Both the position numbers and the translations under genes were made by a program. Under the pieces are notes generated by a model. It saw nothing but the letters and a program-made list of their open reading frames with translations. It ran no database searches and had not been told where the DNA came from. From JAGOEY01 sp017997515 (GTDB lineage Bacteria > Pseudomonadota > Gammaproteobacteria > Burkholderiales > Burkholderiaceae_C): 64,000 nt of DNA. The stretch is from positions 1,364,001 to 1,428,000 of the forward strand of contig CP111109.1 in assembly GCA_026314275.1 (NCBI GenBank), in the 5' to 3' direction. Positions 1 to 7,494 of this stretch are shown piece by piece. The first letter of the stretch is position 1, and every line of letters starts with the position of its first letter.

Positions 1-1269
1 GCCGACCTGGCCTGGAAGGACTACTTTGCCGACCCGCGCCTGCAACAGCTGATCGCGATTGCGCTGGAGAACAACCGCGACCTGCGTGTTGCCGTGCTGA
101 ACATCGAACAGGCACGTGCGCAGTTCCAGATTCGCCGCGCCGACCAGTACCCCACGGTTAATGGTGTGGTGGCAGGCACCCGCCAGCCCAACACCAACGG
201 CGACTACGCCAACACCTTCCAGGTGGGCCTGGCCGTGTCGTCGTGGGAAATCGACTTCTTCGGCCGGGTTGCCAGCCTGAAGGAACAGGCGCTGGCCCAG
301 TACTTCTCCACCGAAGAAGCCCGCAAGAACACGCAGATCAGCCTGGTGGCGGCAGTGGCCAACGGCTGGTACACCCTGCTGGCCGACGAAGAGCTGCAAG
401 AAATCTCGCGCCGCACCCTGGGCACACGGGAAGAGTCGCTCAAGCTGTCCAAAGTGCGCTTTGACAACGGTGTGGCGTCCGAGCTGGAATACCACCAGGC
501 GGACGGTCTGGTGCAGGCGGCGCGTGCCACCCTGGCGCAGCAGCAACGCCTGCGCGCGCAGGACGAAAACGCGCTGGTGCTGCTGCTCGGCCAGGCCCTG
601 CCCGACACCGTGCGCAGCAGCATCCCGGGCTCGCGGCTGGCCACTGCGCCGGCCATGGCCCCGCTGCCCGCAGGCCTGCCGTCAGATCTGTTGGTACGCC
701 GCCCCGACATCCGCCAGGCCGAACAGCTGCTGATCGCGTCCAACGCCAACATCGGCGCAGCGCGTGCGGCCTTTTTCCCGCGTATCGCCCTGACCGCCTC
801 GGTCGGCACGGCCAGCAGCGAACTGTCGGGCCTGTTCAAGAGTGGGGCCTGGGGCTTCACGCTGGCGCCCCAGCTGCTGCTGCCGATCTTTGACGCGGGC
901 CGCAACCAGGCGGGGCTGGACTCGGCCCAGGTCGCACGCTCGATGGCCGTGGCCCAGTACGAAAAGTCAATCCAGACCGCTTTCCGCGAAGTGTCCGACG
1001 CACTGGCCGGGGAAGCCACGCTGGGCACCCAGCTGACCGCGCAGCAGGCCCAGCAGACGGCCGAGGCCAAACGCCTGAAGCTGACCGACCTGCGTTACAC
1101 CAACGGTGTGGCCAGTTACCTCGACCAGCTCGACGCCCAGCGTTCGCTGTTCAGCATCGAACAGGCCGTGGTGCAAACCCGTCTGGCCCAGACGCAGAAC
1201 CAGGTCGTTCTTTACAAGACCCTGGGCGGCGGCTGGACAGAACCTGCCACGCCTGCTGCGCAGCCCTGA
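1..1269 (+). CDS. RND efflux outer-membrane channel (OprM/NodT family), 5'-truncated
   Basis: The reading frame is open from the first base of the window, so the N-terminus, including any lipoprotein signal, is missing; 422 residues remain. The sequence has the two-fold repeated helical barrel organisation of outer-membrane factors (OEP domain twice), with NNRDLRVAVLNIEQARAQ at the start of the first repeat and LLVRRPDIRQAEQLLIASN before the second. The conserved RRPDI motif is typical of OprM/NodT proteins. These form trimeric TolC-like channels that work with an RND pump and a periplasmic adaptor, whose genes are probably just upstream. Substrate cannot be read from the sequence. A GC-rich hairpin follows the stop. 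Confidence 0.93.
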   Translation, partial: ADLAWKDYFADPRLQQLIAIALENNRDLRVAVLNIEQARAQFQIRRADQYPTVNGVVAGTRQPNTNGDYANTFQVGLAVSSWEIDFFGRVASLKEQALAQYFSTEEARKNTQISLVAAVANGWYTLLADEELQEISRRTLGTREESLKLSKVRFDNGVASELEYHQADGLVQAARATLAQQQRLRAQDENALVLLLGQALPDTVRSSIPGSRLATAPAMAPLPAGLPSDLLVRRPDIRQAEQLLIASNANIGAARAAFFPRIALTASVGTASSELSGLFKSGAWGFTLAPQLLLPIFDAGRNQAGLDSAQVARSMAVAQYEKSIQTAFREVSDALAGEATLGTQLTAQQAQQTAEAKRLKLTDLRYTNGVASYLDQLDAQRSLFSIEQAVVQTRLAQTQNQVVLYKTLGGGWTEPATPAAQP

Positions 1270-1277
1270 TGCGCACT

Positions 1278-1313
1278 GCCGATGCCATGGGCCCAAGACC
1301 CACTGGCATCGGC
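1278..1313 (+). terminator. GC-rich hairpin after the efflux channel gene
   Basis: A 10-bp perfect stem (1278-1287 with 1304-1313, GCCGATGCCA/TGGCATCGGC) is extended by TGGG/CCCA with one bulged base. There is no proper T-run, only CTCTATAAT. It starts 8 bases after the channel stop. It could terminate that transcript or act as a 3' stabiliser. Confidence 0.5.
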
Positions 1314-1316
1314 CTC

Positions 1317-1322
1317 TATAAT
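1317..1322 (+). promoter_or_regulatory. Perfect -10 box upstream of the cytochrome c5 gene
   Basis: TATAAT lies 44 bases before the cytochrome ATG. No convincing -35 hexamer stands 16-18 bases upstream, where the terminator-like hairpin lies, so this is only a candidate promoter. Confidence 0.4.
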
Positions 1323-1365
1323 CAAGGGTTAATTTGCCAGCCCCCACGATTGATTTGAGGACGCC

Positions 1366-1932
1366 ATGAGCGACAACCACAACGAACCCGCGCACGAAGA
1401 GGCCCACACCGGCCCGATCAAGACCCCCAAGCAACTGCTGCTCGCGGCGTTTTTCTCGTTTGTAGTGCCCATTTTTGCCATCATCGGGCTGGTGCTGTAC
1501 GTCACGTCGGCCAACAAAACCGCGCCTGGCACGGTGGACAGCGAAAAGTCCATCACCGAACGGATCCAGAAGGTCGGCACGGTCGAGATCCGCGACGCCA
1601 ACCGCCCGCTGCGTGAAGGTGCCGAGGTCTACAAGGTGCAATGCGCCGCGTGCCACGCCACCGGCGCTGCGGGTGCGCCCAAGTTTGAAGATGTAGCCGC
1701 CTGGGGCCCGCGCCTCAAGACCGGCCTGGAAGCGCTGGTGCACTCCTCGCTGGCTGGCAAGGGGGCCATGGCCCCGCAGGGTGGTGGTGACTTCAACGAT
1801 CTCGAAATCGCCCGCGGTGTGGTCTACATGGCCAACGCAGCCGGTGGCAAGTTCGACGTGCCCCAGCAGCCTGCCGCACCCGCTGCGGACGGCGCAGCAC
1901 CGGCGGCCGACGCTGCTTCTGCCGCCAAGTAA
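1366..1932 (+). CDS. Membrane-anchored cytochrome c5-family protein
   Basis: The product has 188 residues. An N-terminal cytoplasmic stretch is followed by one membrane helix (about 23-47), then a periplasmic class I cytochrome c domain with the haem-binding CAACH at 93-97. GAMAPQGG about 40 residues later is a good candidate for the methionine axial ligand. The C-terminus is an Ala/Pro-rich tail. This architecture matches cytochrome c5 proteins of beta- and gammaproteobacteria, which carry electrons in the periplasm, often to terminal oxidases; the partner here is unknown. A TATAAT lies upstream, and a bidirectional terminator separates it from the convergent next gene. Confidence 0.92.
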   Translation: MSDNHNEPAHEEAHTGPIKTPKQLLLAAFFSFVVPIFAIIGLVLYVTSANKTAPGTVDSEKSITERIQKVGTVEIRDANRPLREGAEVYKVQCAACHATGAAGAPKFEDVAAWGPRLKTGLEALVHSSLAGKGAMAPQGGGDFNDLEIARGVVYMANAAGGKFDVPQQPAAPAADGAAPAADAASAAK

Positions 1933-1974
1933 GCCTTCCTGCCGCACTGGCACCTGTGTGCTGGTGCCCATCGA

Positions 1975-2001
1975 AAAAGCCGGTTGATAACCGGCTTTTT
2001 T
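1975..2001. terminator. Bidirectional rho-independent terminator
   Basis: GCCGGTT (1979-1985) pairs with AACCGGC (1989-1995) around a 3-base loop. The stem is flanked by A5 on the left and T6 on the right, so it can stop transcripts from both sides. It lies between the convergent cytochrome gene and the gene ending at 2045. Confidence 0.85.
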
Positions 2002-2005
2002 GCAT

Positions 2006-2055
2006 TAAAAATAGCTCTAGCGCCCGCTGGGTGTGCGCATGCAGCTATGTTTTTG
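2006..2055. repeat. Repeat B copy 1, overlapping the 3' end of a gene
   Basis: AAAAATAGCTCTAGCGC, a variable centre, then TGCGCATGCAGCTAT are shared with eight other copies in the window. The TAG stop (2045-2047, minus strand) of the neighbouring gene lies inside the AGCTA box, so the repeat supplies its last codons. Confidence 0.75.
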
Positions 2056-2584
2056 GAAGCAACCCCTGCTCCGCTGCCGGGCTGGGCACGTAACCAAAGC
2101 GCTCTGGCAAGTGGCTGGCCAGCACCTCCTGCGGTTGCCACAGCCCCTGCTCCACCGCGTTGGCGAGCTGCCCCACGTCGAGGGTGTGCACCAGGCCAAA
2201 ACCGATGTCAGCGTCCAGATACACCCGGCCGGTGTCGTCCACCAGGCAGCTGCGCACCTGGGCGGTTGGGCCGCTGTGTGCGGTGACAGCAAAGTCGTCA
2301 CCAATGCGCCAGATGTACGGCGTGGCCTCCAGCTCCACATACACACGCTGCGGCCCGTTCTGGAAGAACCAGCGGCCTTCGGCATCGGCCTCGTAGTTGC
2401 GCTGGATGAAGTCGATCAGCTTGTCGTGCCGCAGCAGCGAGCCCTTGCTCTGCAGAAACGGGCCCTGTGCTTGCGTCTTGTCATCGCGCATATACCAGTT
2501 GCCCCGCGCATCCAGCCCCAGCCAGCCGTAACAGTGCGGCACGTTGGGCCATTTGGCCAAAGCGGCTTTGACGATGTCGTCCAT
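2045..2584 (-). CDS. Conserved proteobacterial protein of unknown function
   Basis: The product has 179 residues, is soluble, and lacks a signal peptide or membrane helix. It is rich in Trp, Asp and Gly and mostly beta in character (GWLGLDARGNWYMRDD, YVELEATPYIWRIGDD). I recognise it as a DUF-type protein often found beside YheT-like hydrolases in Burkholderiales, but I cannot name a function. It begins 6 bases after the stop of the upstream hydrolase gene, so the two are almost certainly co-transcribed. Its stop codon lies in a Repeat B copy. Confidence 0.75.
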   Translation of the reverse strand: MDDIVKAALAKWPNVPHCYGWLGLDARGNWYMRDDKTQAQGPFLQSKGSLLRHDKLIDFIQRNYEADAEGRWFFQNGPQRVYVELEATPYIWRIGDDFAVTAHSGPTAQVRSCLVDDTGRVYLDADIGFGLVHTLDVGQLANAVEQGLWQPQEVLASHLPERFGYVPSPAAEQGLLPKT

Positions 2585-2590
2585 GGTTTT

Positions 2591-3601
2591 TTACTCCGGT
2601 GTGGGAACAAAAGGGAAACCGGCATGTGCGGCCAGCCAACCGGCCACGGCGTCAGGCATGGCGCGCACGTGGCCGGGCAAACGGCCCTGGGGAAAGCCGA
2701 CATGGCCGCCGTGTGCGGGTTGCCACAGTGTCACATGGCGGCCCACATTGTTCTGGTGCGGCAGGCTCCAGGCAGGGACAAAAGGGTCGTTGCGGGCGTT
2801 CACCACCAGCGCCGGAATCTGGATCTGGTGCAGGTGCGGCTTGGCCGACGCACGGCCCCAGTAGTCTTCGGTGCTTTTGAAGCCGTGTAAGGGTGCGGTG
2901 AAGAGGTTGTCGAACGCGTACAGGTCACGCGCCGCCAGCATCGCCGCGCGGTCGAACAGGCCGGGAAACTGCGCCAGTTTGGCCAGGGCTTTGGGTTTCA
3001 TGCTGCGCAGGAACATCCGGGTGTACACCTGCCGGTTGAAGCCCCGCCCGATCGCCCAGCCCCCCGCCGCCAGGTCGATGGGCGACGACACCGCCGCCAC
3101 ACTGGCCACCGTGGTGGCCGCAGTGCCACCCGCCTCCTCGGCCCAGCGCAGCAAGGCGTTGCCGCCCAGCGACACCCCCACGACCACCAGCGGTGCCCCA
3201 GCCGCGTGGCCCGCACGCAGGCGGCGCAGCACCCAGCCAATCTCTTCAAAATCGCCCGAATGGTAGGCCCGTGGCCCCACATTGATCTCGCCGCTGCAGC
3301 CCCGGAAATGCGGCACCGCATAGTCCCAGCCCTGCGCATGTGCCACGTCGGCAAAGGCCTCGGCATAGTGGCTGCGCGACGAGCCCTCCAGCCCGTGGAA
3401 CAGCACCAGCAGCGGCCGCACCACACCCGGCAACGCGGGTGCCGTGGCCAGAAAGTCCACATCCACAAAGTCCGCGTCCGGCGTGTCCCACCGCTCCCGC
3501 CGGTACTGCGGCGGCGGCCCAAACACCCGCCGCCCATACAGGGCGGGCCAAATGGTCTGCAGGTTGCCACCGGGCAACCAGGCTGGCGCTTCGTAATTCA
3601 T
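2591..3601 (-). CDS. YheT-family alpha/beta hydrolase
   Basis: The product has 336 residues from the ATG at 3601; the frame opens 7 codons earlier, but the family start MNYEAPAWLPGGNLQTI is clear. Hydrolase landmarks are the oxyanion-hole segment LFHGLEGSS (about 67-75), the nucleophile elbow GVSLGGN with Ser near 144, an acid in NARNDPFVP, and a His in HGGHVGF. YheT proteins (COG0429) are cytosolic serine hydrolases/esterases whose physiological substrate is poorly defined. The gene leads a two-gene unit with the unknown-function gene at 2045. Confidence 0.9.
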   Translation of the reverse strand: MNYEAPAWLPGGNLQTIWPALYGRRVFGPPPQYRRERWDTPDADFVDVDFLATAPALPGVVRPLLVLFHGLEGSSRSHYAEAFADVAHAQGWDYAVPHFRGCSGEINVGPRAYHSGDFEEIGWVLRRLRAGHAAGAPLVVVGVSLGGNALLRWAEEAGGTAATTVASVAAVSSPIDLAAGGWAIGRGFNRQVYTRMFLRSMKPKALAKLAQFPGLFDRAAMLAARDLYAFDNLFTAPLHGFKSTEDYWGRASAKPHLHQIQIPALVVNARNDPFVPAWSLPHQNNVGRHVTLWQPAHGGHVGFPQGRLPGHVRAMPDAVAGWLAAHAGFPFVPTPE

Positions 3602-3647
3602 AGCATCTTGCGCTCGCCACACGGGCGCTGGAGCACTGTTTGACCCA

Positions 3648-4097
3648 TCAATGCAACATGGGTTGTGGCACGTCCGACTCCTGCACTTCTTTGGAAGTGC
3701 CGGGGCTGGCGTGGTGGGCCACCATGCGCCAGCCTTGGGCGGTCTTGTGGTACACGTTGGTGGCGATCACAAAGGCTTCACGCGGGCCGTCGGGCAGCAG
3801 CACCTCGACATGCTCCAGCACGTTGTGCACGGCGCTGGCGAGGGACTCGACCTTGCGCACCCGGTCGATACGCGCGCGGATGGTGCCGTGTGCAAACATG
3901 GCCTCGAAGCCCGCCCGGATGGCCCCCACCCCCACCATCCGCGGGCCGCCGGGGTGTACACAGACCACATCGTCCTCGTCGGCCCAGCAGGCCATCAGCA
4001 GCTCGATGTCGCCTTTTTGCAGCGCTTCGTAAAACGCGGCTTCGATGTCGTCGGCAGTGCCGCCCACAGTGGCGGCGCGGAGTTTGGCTTTGGTCAT
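3648..4097 (-). CDS. NTF2-like (SnoaL/YybH type) protein
   Basis: The product has 149 residues from the ATG at 4097 (MTKAKLRAATVGG). An open frame extends 17 codons further up but is proline-rich and unlike the family. The pattern ADDIEAAFYEALQKGDIELLMACWADEDDVVCVHP is the classic start of the cone-shaped NTF2 fold. A beta-rich C-terminal half follows, ending HKTAQGWRMVAHHASP. Members include small enzymes and ligand-binding proteins, and no specific activity can be assigned. It is divergent from the LemA gene. Confidence 0.85.
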   Translation of the reverse strand: MTKAKLRAATVGGTADDIEAAFYEALQKGDIELLMACWADEDDVVCVHPGGPRMVGVGAIRAGFEAMFAHGTIRARIDRVRKVESLASAVHNVLEHVEVLLPDGPREAFVIATNVYHKTAQGWRMVAHHASPGTSKEVQESDVPQPMLH

Positions 4098-4265
4098 GGG
4101 GGGTGGTGTGGGCCGTGGATCGCTGATTTTGCCGTGCTTTGGTGGCATCCCGCAGCAGACAGCGGCATCCGCCTACGTGGGCCCCCGCTGAAACCAGGCG
4201 GTCTGCGGCGACAATGTGCGCCATCGCCGACGCGGCCCCTGCAACCTGTTCCCCCAGGAGATTCC

Positions 4266-4859
4266 ATGAAACGTGTACTTTTGATCCTCACCACCGTGCT
4301 GGCCCTGACCGGCTGCGGCTACAACGACTTCCAGCGCCTGGACGAACAGAGCAAGGCCGCCTGGAGCGAGGTGCTGAACCAGTACCAGCGCCGCGCCGAC
4401 CTGATCCCCAACATCGTCAACACCGTGAAGGGTGAGGCCAACTTCGAGCAAGAGACGCTGACCAAGGTGGTGGAGGCGCGCGCCAAGGCCACCTCCATGC
4501 AGGTGACCCCCGAGACGCTGAACAACCCCGAAGCCTTTGCCAAGTTCCAGGCCGCGCAGGGTGAACTCAGCAGCGCGCTGAGCCGCCTGATGGTGACGGT
4601 GGAGCGTTACCCCGATCTCAAGGCCAACCAGGGCTTCCGCGACCTGCGCGTGCAGCTCGAAGGCACGGAAAACCGCATCACCGTGGCACGCAACCGCTAC
4701 ATCGACACCATCCAGGAATACAACGTGCTGGCCCGCAGCTTCCCCACCAACCTGACGGCCAAGGTGTTCAGCTACGCCCCCAAGCCCAGCTTCACGGTGC
4801 AGAACGAAGCGCAGATTTCCACGCCGCCCAGCGTGGACTTTGGTGCCCCGAAGAAATAA
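4266..4859 (+). CDS. LemA family lipoprotein
   Basis: The product has 197 residues. The start at 4266 is set by a CCAGGAG ribosome site 5 bases upstream and by the lipoprotein signal MKRVLLILTTVLALTGC (lipobox Cys17). The mature part is the helical LemA domain, with the signature WSEVLNQYQRRADLIPNIV and the typical YNVLARSFPTNLTAK near the end. LemA proteins are helical-bundle, usually membrane-attached proteins of unclear role. In many bacteria they sit next to TPM-domain genes, as here, where two follow directly. A shared envelope-related job is inference. Confidence 0.92.
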   Translation: MKRVLLILTTVLALTGCGYNDFQRLDEQSKAAWSEVLNQYQRRADLIPNIVNTVKGEANFEQETLTKVVEARAKATSMQVTPETLNNPEAFAKFQAAQGELSSALSRLMVTVERYPDLKANQGFRDLRVQLEGTENRITVARNRYIDTIQEYNVLARSFPTNLTAKVFSYAPKPSFTVQNEAQISTPPSVDFGAPKK

Positions 4860-4870
4860 GTTTTCTTTAA

Positions 4871-4926
4871 ACAAAATATGCCTCTAGCGCTCTTCTGGCG
4901 TGCGCTTGCCGCTACTTTTTTAGCAG
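4871..4926. repeat. Repeat B copy 2, forming the start codon and signal peptide of a gene
   Basis: ACAAAATATGCCTCTAGCGC, a variable centre, then TGCGCTTGCCGCTACTTTTTTAGCAG match the other copies. The ATG of the TPM gene at 4878 and codons for about 16 residues of its signal peptide come from this repeat. Confidence 0.75.
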
Positions 4927-5825
4927 CAGCCTTGGGCAGCACCGCCTGGGCCCAGTCGGTGCTGCCCGTGCCCGCCCTGACGGCCCGCGTGATCGACCAG
5001 ACCGGCACACTGGACGCCACGCAGAAGAAGGCACTGGAGGCCAAACTCAGCGCCCTCGAGAAGGCCAAGGGTTCGCAGGTGGTGGTGCTGATGGTGCCCA
5101 CTACCGCGCCCGAAGACATTGCCAGCTACACCCAGCGCGTGGGCGACACCTGGAAGATCGGCCGCAAGGACGTGGGTGACGGTGTGCTGCTGCTGGTGGC
5201 CAAAGACGACCGCAAGATGCGGATTGCGCCCGCCAAAACACTCGAAGGGGCCGTGCCCGACGTACTGGCGGCGCGCATCATCGACGAGACCATGAAACCG
5301 CTGTTCCGTGCGGGCGACTTTGCGGGCGGCATCAACGCGGCGGTGGACCAGCTCACCGGCCTCATCAATGGCGAGGCCCTGCCCGCGCCGCAGTGGGAAA
5401 ACAGCAGCAGCGGCAACGGTGAGGCTTCTGGCAATACCAACAATGCCAGCGACACAGGCATGGGCTGGCAGGACCTGGCCATCTTCCTCTTTTTTGCCGT
5501 ATTCATCGGCGGTGCCATCGTGCGCTCCATCCTGGGCAACAAACTCGGTGCCGTGGTGATGGGCGGCGGCGCGGGTATTGCGGCCTTTGTGGTCACGTCC
5601 AGCATCGCCATTGCGGCCGTCGCGGGCATCCTGGCGCTGGTCGTCACGCTGTTTGGTGCGGCCACCGGGGCCATGCTGCCCACCACCCGGCGTGGTGGGG
5701 GTGGCTGGAGCGGTGGCGGAGGTGGCGGCGGCTGGAGTGGGGGTTCGTCCGGCGGCGGAGGTGGCGGATTCAGCTCGGGTGGCGGCGGCAATTTTGGCGG
5801 CGGCGGCGCCTCGGGAGACTGGTGA
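4878..5825 (+). CDS. TPM-domain protein (YgcG family), exported and membrane-anchored
   Basis: The product has 315 residues. A signal peptide (1 to about 25, ending STAWA) is followed by a TPM domain (about 33-165, with VIDQTGTLDATQKKALEAKL and DDRKMRIAPAKTLEG). Next come a Ser/Asn linker, two hydrophobic segments (about 195-215 and 225-255), and a tail of Gly/Ser/Trp repeats (about 270-315) that is almost free of other residues. TPM domains occur in a plant thylakoid phosphatase (TLP18.3) and in bacterial envelope proteins. The second TPM gene starts in its stop codon (TGATG), indicating translational coupling. The signal peptide is encoded by a Repeat B element. Confidence 0.9.
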   Translation: MPLALFWRALAATFLAAALGSTAWAQSVLPVPALTARVIDQTGTLDATQKKALEAKLSALEKAKGSQVVVLMVPTTAPEDIASYTQRVGDTWKIGRKDVGDGVLLLVAKDDRKMRIAPAKTLEGAVPDVLAARIIDETMKPLFRAGDFAGGINAAVDQLTGLINGEALPAPQWENSSSGNGEASGNTNNASDTGMGWQDLAIFLFFAVFIGGAIVRSILGNKLGAVVMGGGAGIAAFVVTSSIAIAAVAGILALVVTLFGAATGAMLPTTRRGGGGWSGGGGGGGWSGGSSGGGGGGFSSGGGGNFGGGGASGDW

Positions 5826-6358
5826 TGGTGGCGAACTGGTTCAAAACCTTCTTCCGTGTGCTGCGCCACCGCAGCCAGGACACCACCGACACGCGCCGCG
5901 CCATCCCGGCTGACATGGTGCAGCGCCTGATGGAGCGTGTGGCCGCCAGTGAGCAGCGCCACACGGGCGAAATTCGTATTTACGTCGAGTCCAGTCTGCC
6001 ATCCAGTTACCTCTGGCGCGGTGCCGACACGCGCGAACGTGCGGTGATGATGTTCAGCAAACTACGCGTGTGGGACACCGCACAGAACAACGGCGTGCTC
6101 ATCTACCTGATGCTGGCCGAACACGCGATCGAGCTGGTGGCCGACCGCGGTATCGACGCCCATGTGCCCAACCACCACTGGCAGATGGTCGTCACACGTA
6201 TGGCCGATGCGTTCCGCGGCAACCGCTACGAAGACGGCCTGACCCAAGCGCTGGAAGAGGTGTCCGCCGTGCTGGTGGAACACTTCCCCGCCGTGGATGC
6301 TGCAGGCGCCAGCCAACCCAACCCGAACGAATTGCCGGACGCACCGGTGCTGGGCTGA
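5825..6358 (+). CDS. Second TPM-domain protein
   Basis: The product has 177 residues from the ATG at 5825, which shares one base with the previous TGA; a GTG at 5822 is possible but less likely. No signal peptide or clear membrane helix is visible. The TPM core runs from about 30 to 150 (EIRIYVESSLPSSYLWRG, NNGVLIYLMLAEHAIELVADRGI, YEDGLTQALEEVSAVL). Paired TPM genes after lemA, one anchored and one soluble, are a recurrent arrangement. They probably act as a unit, but the biochemical role is unknown. Confidence 0.87.
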   Translation: MVANWFKTFFRVLRHRSQDTTDTRRAIPADMVQRLMERVAASEQRHTGEIRIYVESSLPSSYLWRGADTRERAVMMFSKLRVWDTAQNNGVLIYLMLAEHAIELVADRGIDAHVPNHHWQMVVTRMADAFRGNRYEDGLTQALEEVSAVLVEHFPAVDAAGASQPNPNELPDAPVLG

Positions 6359-6401
6359 CGCCTCTGCGCAGCCCCCTGGGAGGCCGGCAGGCTCGGCGCT
6401 G

Positions 6402-6648
6402 GTGAGCCCGGTCGGCACGGTGACCTTCTCGCGGATCGAAAGCGACGCTACCGTGGCCGCACATTGGGGTGTATGGCGCACCGTCACGGGCACTACGTCC
6501 TACCTCCTACGTCGCCTGGGCCAAGCCGAATGACAACAAGCTGTGCCTGCTGGGTGACCAGAATCCATCAATCCTGCAGACGCTGGACAGCGTGGCGAAA
6601 GGTGCGGCTGTGCTGGACCAGCAGAATGGGTGTTACGGGAAGGTGTAG
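6402..6648 (+). pseudogene. Frameshifted gene remnant (7-bp tandem duplication)
   Basis: Two overlapping frames join into one sensible protein end if one copy of a 7-bp tandem duplication is removed (TCCTACC at 6498-6504, TCCTACG at 6505-6511). The first frame reads VGTVTFSRIESDATVAAHWG up to GTTSY. The second continues from YVAWAKPNDNKLCLLGDQ to a TAG at 6646-6648. As it stands the first frame ends at 6531-6533. I do not recognise the family. There is no convincing start, so this is likely the 3' end of a gene that has also lost its front. Confidence 0.55.
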
Positions 6649-6691
6649 GCCGGCTAGAAGCCGAGATATTCAATAGAGAACGTTAGACACG

Positions 6692-6722
6692 CAGCAGGTT
6701 GCCGCGTAGCGGCAACCTGCTG
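6692..6722. terminator. 14-bp perfect hairpin downstream of a small operon
   Basis: CAGCAGGTTGCCGC (6692-6705) and GCGGCAACCTGCTG (6709-6722) are perfect complements around a 3-base GTA loop. ACAC (6687-6690) and GTGT outside can extend the stem past a small bulge. There is no T-run on either side. It lies 26 bases after the stop of the minus-strand gene ending at 6748, where a terminator or RNA-protecting hairpin would be expected. Confidence 0.6.
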
Positions 6723-6747
6723 TTGTGTGTACGTTTGGGCTGACCAA

Positions 6748-7068
6748 TTAAGCCGTGGGCAGCTTCGTTTCATGCGCATGTCCGAGGAGTTGTGTCAGCC
6801 GCTGGTCCAGGACTTGTTGTTTCCCCAAACGTCCCATGCTCGCCTCCGCCAACGCGAGCAGCTTCAAGATTTCGACGGATTCCCAGTTGGTTTCCTCCGC
6901 AATTGATCTTAGCCAGTCACCAGCAATACCGAGTTCGTTGTGCTCAAGAAACTCAGCTACTTCGTCAAGTGCGATGGTCGTTGTTGGCATAGGCGCGATG
7001 AGCGCCTTTGCCTGCAGCAAGTACTGCTTCGTGCGACTCCAGGAGGAAAGTAGATCGGGCGTGACCAT
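6748..7068 (-). CDS. Small helical protein, possibly immunity-like
   Basis: The product has 106 residues, entirely helical in character and acidic, with no signal or membrane segment. The core EVAEFLEHNELGIAGDWLRSIAEE resembles small MafI-type immunity proteins, where a Glu-rich helix pair is followed by LA-x-x-L. This is a resemblance only, and no toxin gene is next to it. The ATG at 7068 has only a weak upstream purine run. It lies 28 bases after the stop of the 58-residue membrane protein, so the three minus-strand genes 7494 to 6748 may form one transcript. Confidence 0.6.
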   Translation of the reverse strand: MVTPDLLSSWSRTKQYLLQAKALIAPMPTTTIALDEVAEFLEHNELGIAGDWLRSIAEETNWESVEILKLLALAEASMGRLGKQQVLDQRLTQLLGHAHETKLPTA

Positions 7069-7096
7069 AACTCATCGAGCGGTCCAACGCCCTGAG

Positions 7097-7273
7097 TTAG
7101 GCATCTTCACTTGGAGATGTCAGCCAAGCAACAGCACCAGACACTACCAAGACTGGGCCTGCTACATACGTAACATAGACGCCAACGTAAGAGACTGTTA
7201 GCCATATGAGGATGTAGATGGCAAGCGTGATCCAGAAAATCACTGATGCTTTGTTATAAATCCACTTCTTCAT
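7097..7273 (-). CDS. 58-residue membrane protein
   Basis: The frame runs from ATG (7273-7271) to TAA (7099-7097). The start overlaps the stop of the upstream 74-residue gene as ATGA, with GAGG just before it, which indicates translational coupling. The protein starts MKKWIYNKAS and has two hydrophobic stretches, VIFWITLAIYILIWLTVSYV (about 11-30) and YVAGPVLVVSGAVAWL (about 36-51). These predict a helical hairpin in the inner membrane with a positive N-terminus. I recognise no family. Overlap with a gene that has a strong ribosome site is the main evidence that it is real. Confidence 0.6.
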   Translation of the reverse strand: MKKWIYNKASVIFWITLAIYILIWLTVSYVGVYVTYVAGPVLVVSGAVAWLTSPSEDA

Positions 7274-7494
7274 ACCTCGGTAAATCCATTTCCGTCTGGG
7301 GATCTCTTGAAGGGCTTTCCTCCGTTACTCTTTGACCAGTTTGACGCCTCTTGAAAGGTGCTAAATTCTTTCTTTCTGGATGCGTGGGCTTCTCGCTCTC
7401 TCCGCCTCTGCCCCGCAAAGTAGTCTCTATTGATGCTGTCAATAACAGACTCTGCGCTGACGTCACAACCAAACATTCGATCCCAATCACCCAT
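7270..7494 (-). CDS. Small soluble protein of unknown function
   Basis: The product has 74 residues, basic and polar, beginning MGDWDRMFGCDVSAES and ending FKRSPDGNGFTEV. A strong Shine-Dalgarno sequence (GGAGGA, 6 bases before the ATG at 7494) fixes the start. The C-terminal pattern FSTFQEASNWSKSNGGK then RSPDGNGF looks like a small conserved domain I have seen in uncharacterised proteins, but I cannot name it. It is the first gene of a tight minus-strand set and its stop overlaps the start of the 58-residue membrane protein. Confidence 0.65.
   Translation of the reverse strand: MGDWDRMFGCDVSAESVIDSINRDYFAGQRRREREAHASRKKEFSTFQEASNWSKSNGGKPFKRSPDGNGFTEV

Noticed and set aside
5690..5822. Gly/Ser-rich stretch as a simple-sequence repeat or assembly artefact
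   Set aside because: It is in frame at the end of a TPM protein, where such tails are usual in this family.
7081..7105. attC-like integron recombination half site (GTCCAAC ... GAGTTAGGC)
   Set aside because: The boxes resemble one half of an attC site, but no matching partner half was found in either direction and part of it lies over a likely gene. No integrase is nearby.
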